The position numbers were made by a program, and so were the translations under genes. A stretch of 64,000 nt of DNA, from the NCBI GenBank assembly GCA_026004215.1, contig BPIR01000001.1, positions 62,001 to 126,000 on the forward strand, given 5' to 3'. Positions 63,724 to 64,000 of the stretch are shown here, piece after piece (positions within the stretch are counted from its first letter, which is position 1; every line of letters starts with the position of its first letter). The stretch comes from Candidatus Binatia bacterium (lineage in GTDB: Bacteria > Desulfobacterota > Binatia > HRBIN30). Under the pieces are notes generated by a model. The model searched no databases. It saw only the letters and a program-made list of their open reading frames with translations, and was not told the DNA's origin.

Positions 63724-64000
63724 CTACTGAGGGTCCACGTACTCCTTCGGTCGTTCCTCTTTCTGTTTCGGACGTCGGGGCGGTTTGTAGTTCCGCCAAA
63801 ACCGTTGGACTTTCTTGATATCGTACCCCACCGAAGGAAGGTGGTCGGCTCGACGCCGGAGCGAGCCTTTCATTGGAGGGGGTAGCTGTTCGTCCAGCTC
63901 GTGGCCACTCTCGGTTTCTTCCGTGAATGCACAAGCGCTGTGCACGACGACGCAGCTGACCGAGGCGAACAAACCCAATGTAAGTAGAGCGAGTAGAAAT
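63724..64000 (-). CDS. Partial exported small basic protein (runs off window)
   Basis: The frame is open past 64000 on the minus strand. Visible: the end of a signal peptide (LLALLTLGLFASVSC), then an acidic segment (TEETESGHELDEQL) and a basic tail (KKVQRFWRNYKPPRRPKQKE). LFASVSC could be a lipobox. The start lies outside. No family recognised. Confidence 0.6.
   Translation of the reverse strand, partial: FLLALLTLGLFASVSCVVVHSACAFTEETESGHELDEQLPPPMKGSLRRRADHLPSVGYDIKKVQRFWRNYKPPRRPKQKEERPKEYVDPQ

Overview
This is a GC-rich (about 60% by eye) bacterial chromosome segment with a dense gene layout. No rRNA, tRNA, CRISPR array, prophage or insertion sequence was seen. The gene content suggests a free-living, aerobic, lipid- and terpenoid-oxidising, didermic bacterium of the deltaproteobacteria-like lineages; Binatota (Desulfobacterota_B) is my best guess. 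The clues are wax ester synthase/DGAT proteins, a carotenoid cleavage oxygenase, DUF1329, an acyl-CoA dehydrogenase with a CaiB-type CoA-transferase, F420-type enzymes, and secreted proteins with Thr-Pro repeats or Cys-rich/dockerin-like modules. The lineage is inferred from gene content, not from a search.

Layout. 0.3-2.1 kb: a heavily frameshifted Thr-Pro-repeat surface protein gene. 2.1-8.5 kb: universal stress protein, a haem-copper oxidase operon (subunits II, I, III), a PQQ-like beta-propeller lipoprotein and a secreted protein with a CxxxCH motif and a dockerin-like segment. 8.7-14.8 kb: TrpB2-type tryptophan synthase beta chain, wax ester synthase, RfbC plus a FemAB-like protein, and a Cys-rich secreted protein. 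15-21 kb: FKBP isomerase, sigma-70 factor, PurU with a lipoprotein, LeuC-LeuD. 21-29 kb: a GAF membrane protein overlapping a minus-strand operon ctpA - divergent deacetylase - xseA - xseB - ispA - tlyA, then an unknown conserved gene, a methyltransferase and a small HTH protein. 29.4-36.3 kb: the minus-strand operon queA-tgt-yajC-secD-secF-recJ with start/stop overlaps.

36.6-41.3 kb: a TetR regulator, a four-helix diiron protein and an FAD monooxygenase, apparently one cassette and the best candidate here for an uncharacterised oxidation system; then a macrodomain protein and a 62-residue membrane protein. 41.3-43.2 kb: about 1.9 kb of decayed coding DNA (FG-GAP-like and beta-propeller remnants). 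43.2-49.7 kb: carotenoid oxygenase, DUF1329 protein, ABC-F ATPase and a second WS/DGAT homologue that has lost its catalytic motif. 49.8-56.1 kb: two tandem dodecins, an O-methyltransferase, then F420-linked and CoA-linked oxidation genes (LLM oxidoreductase, Ddn-like reductase, hydroxyisobutyrate-dehydrogenase-like enzyme, acyl-CoA dehydrogenase, CaiB transferase) with a TetR-like palindrome upstream of the dehydrogenase. 56.6-64 kb: QueG, a DUF3553-like protein, a type IV minor pilin operon (fimT-pilV-pilW-pilX) with a 31-bp tandem duplication at one junction and a very large PilX, then MobA, a transglutaminase-like protein lacking the nucleophile, and a partial exported protein at the edge.

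How the genes work together: QueA, Tgt and QueG cover the late steps of queuosine tRNA modification. YajC-SecD-SecF serve protein export. XseA-XseB form exonuclease VII. CoxB-A-C form a terminal oxidase. Two F420-family enzymes imply that the host makes cofactor F420. The wax ester synthase, acyl-CoA dehydrogenase and CoA-transferase point to fatty acyl-CoA turnover and storage.
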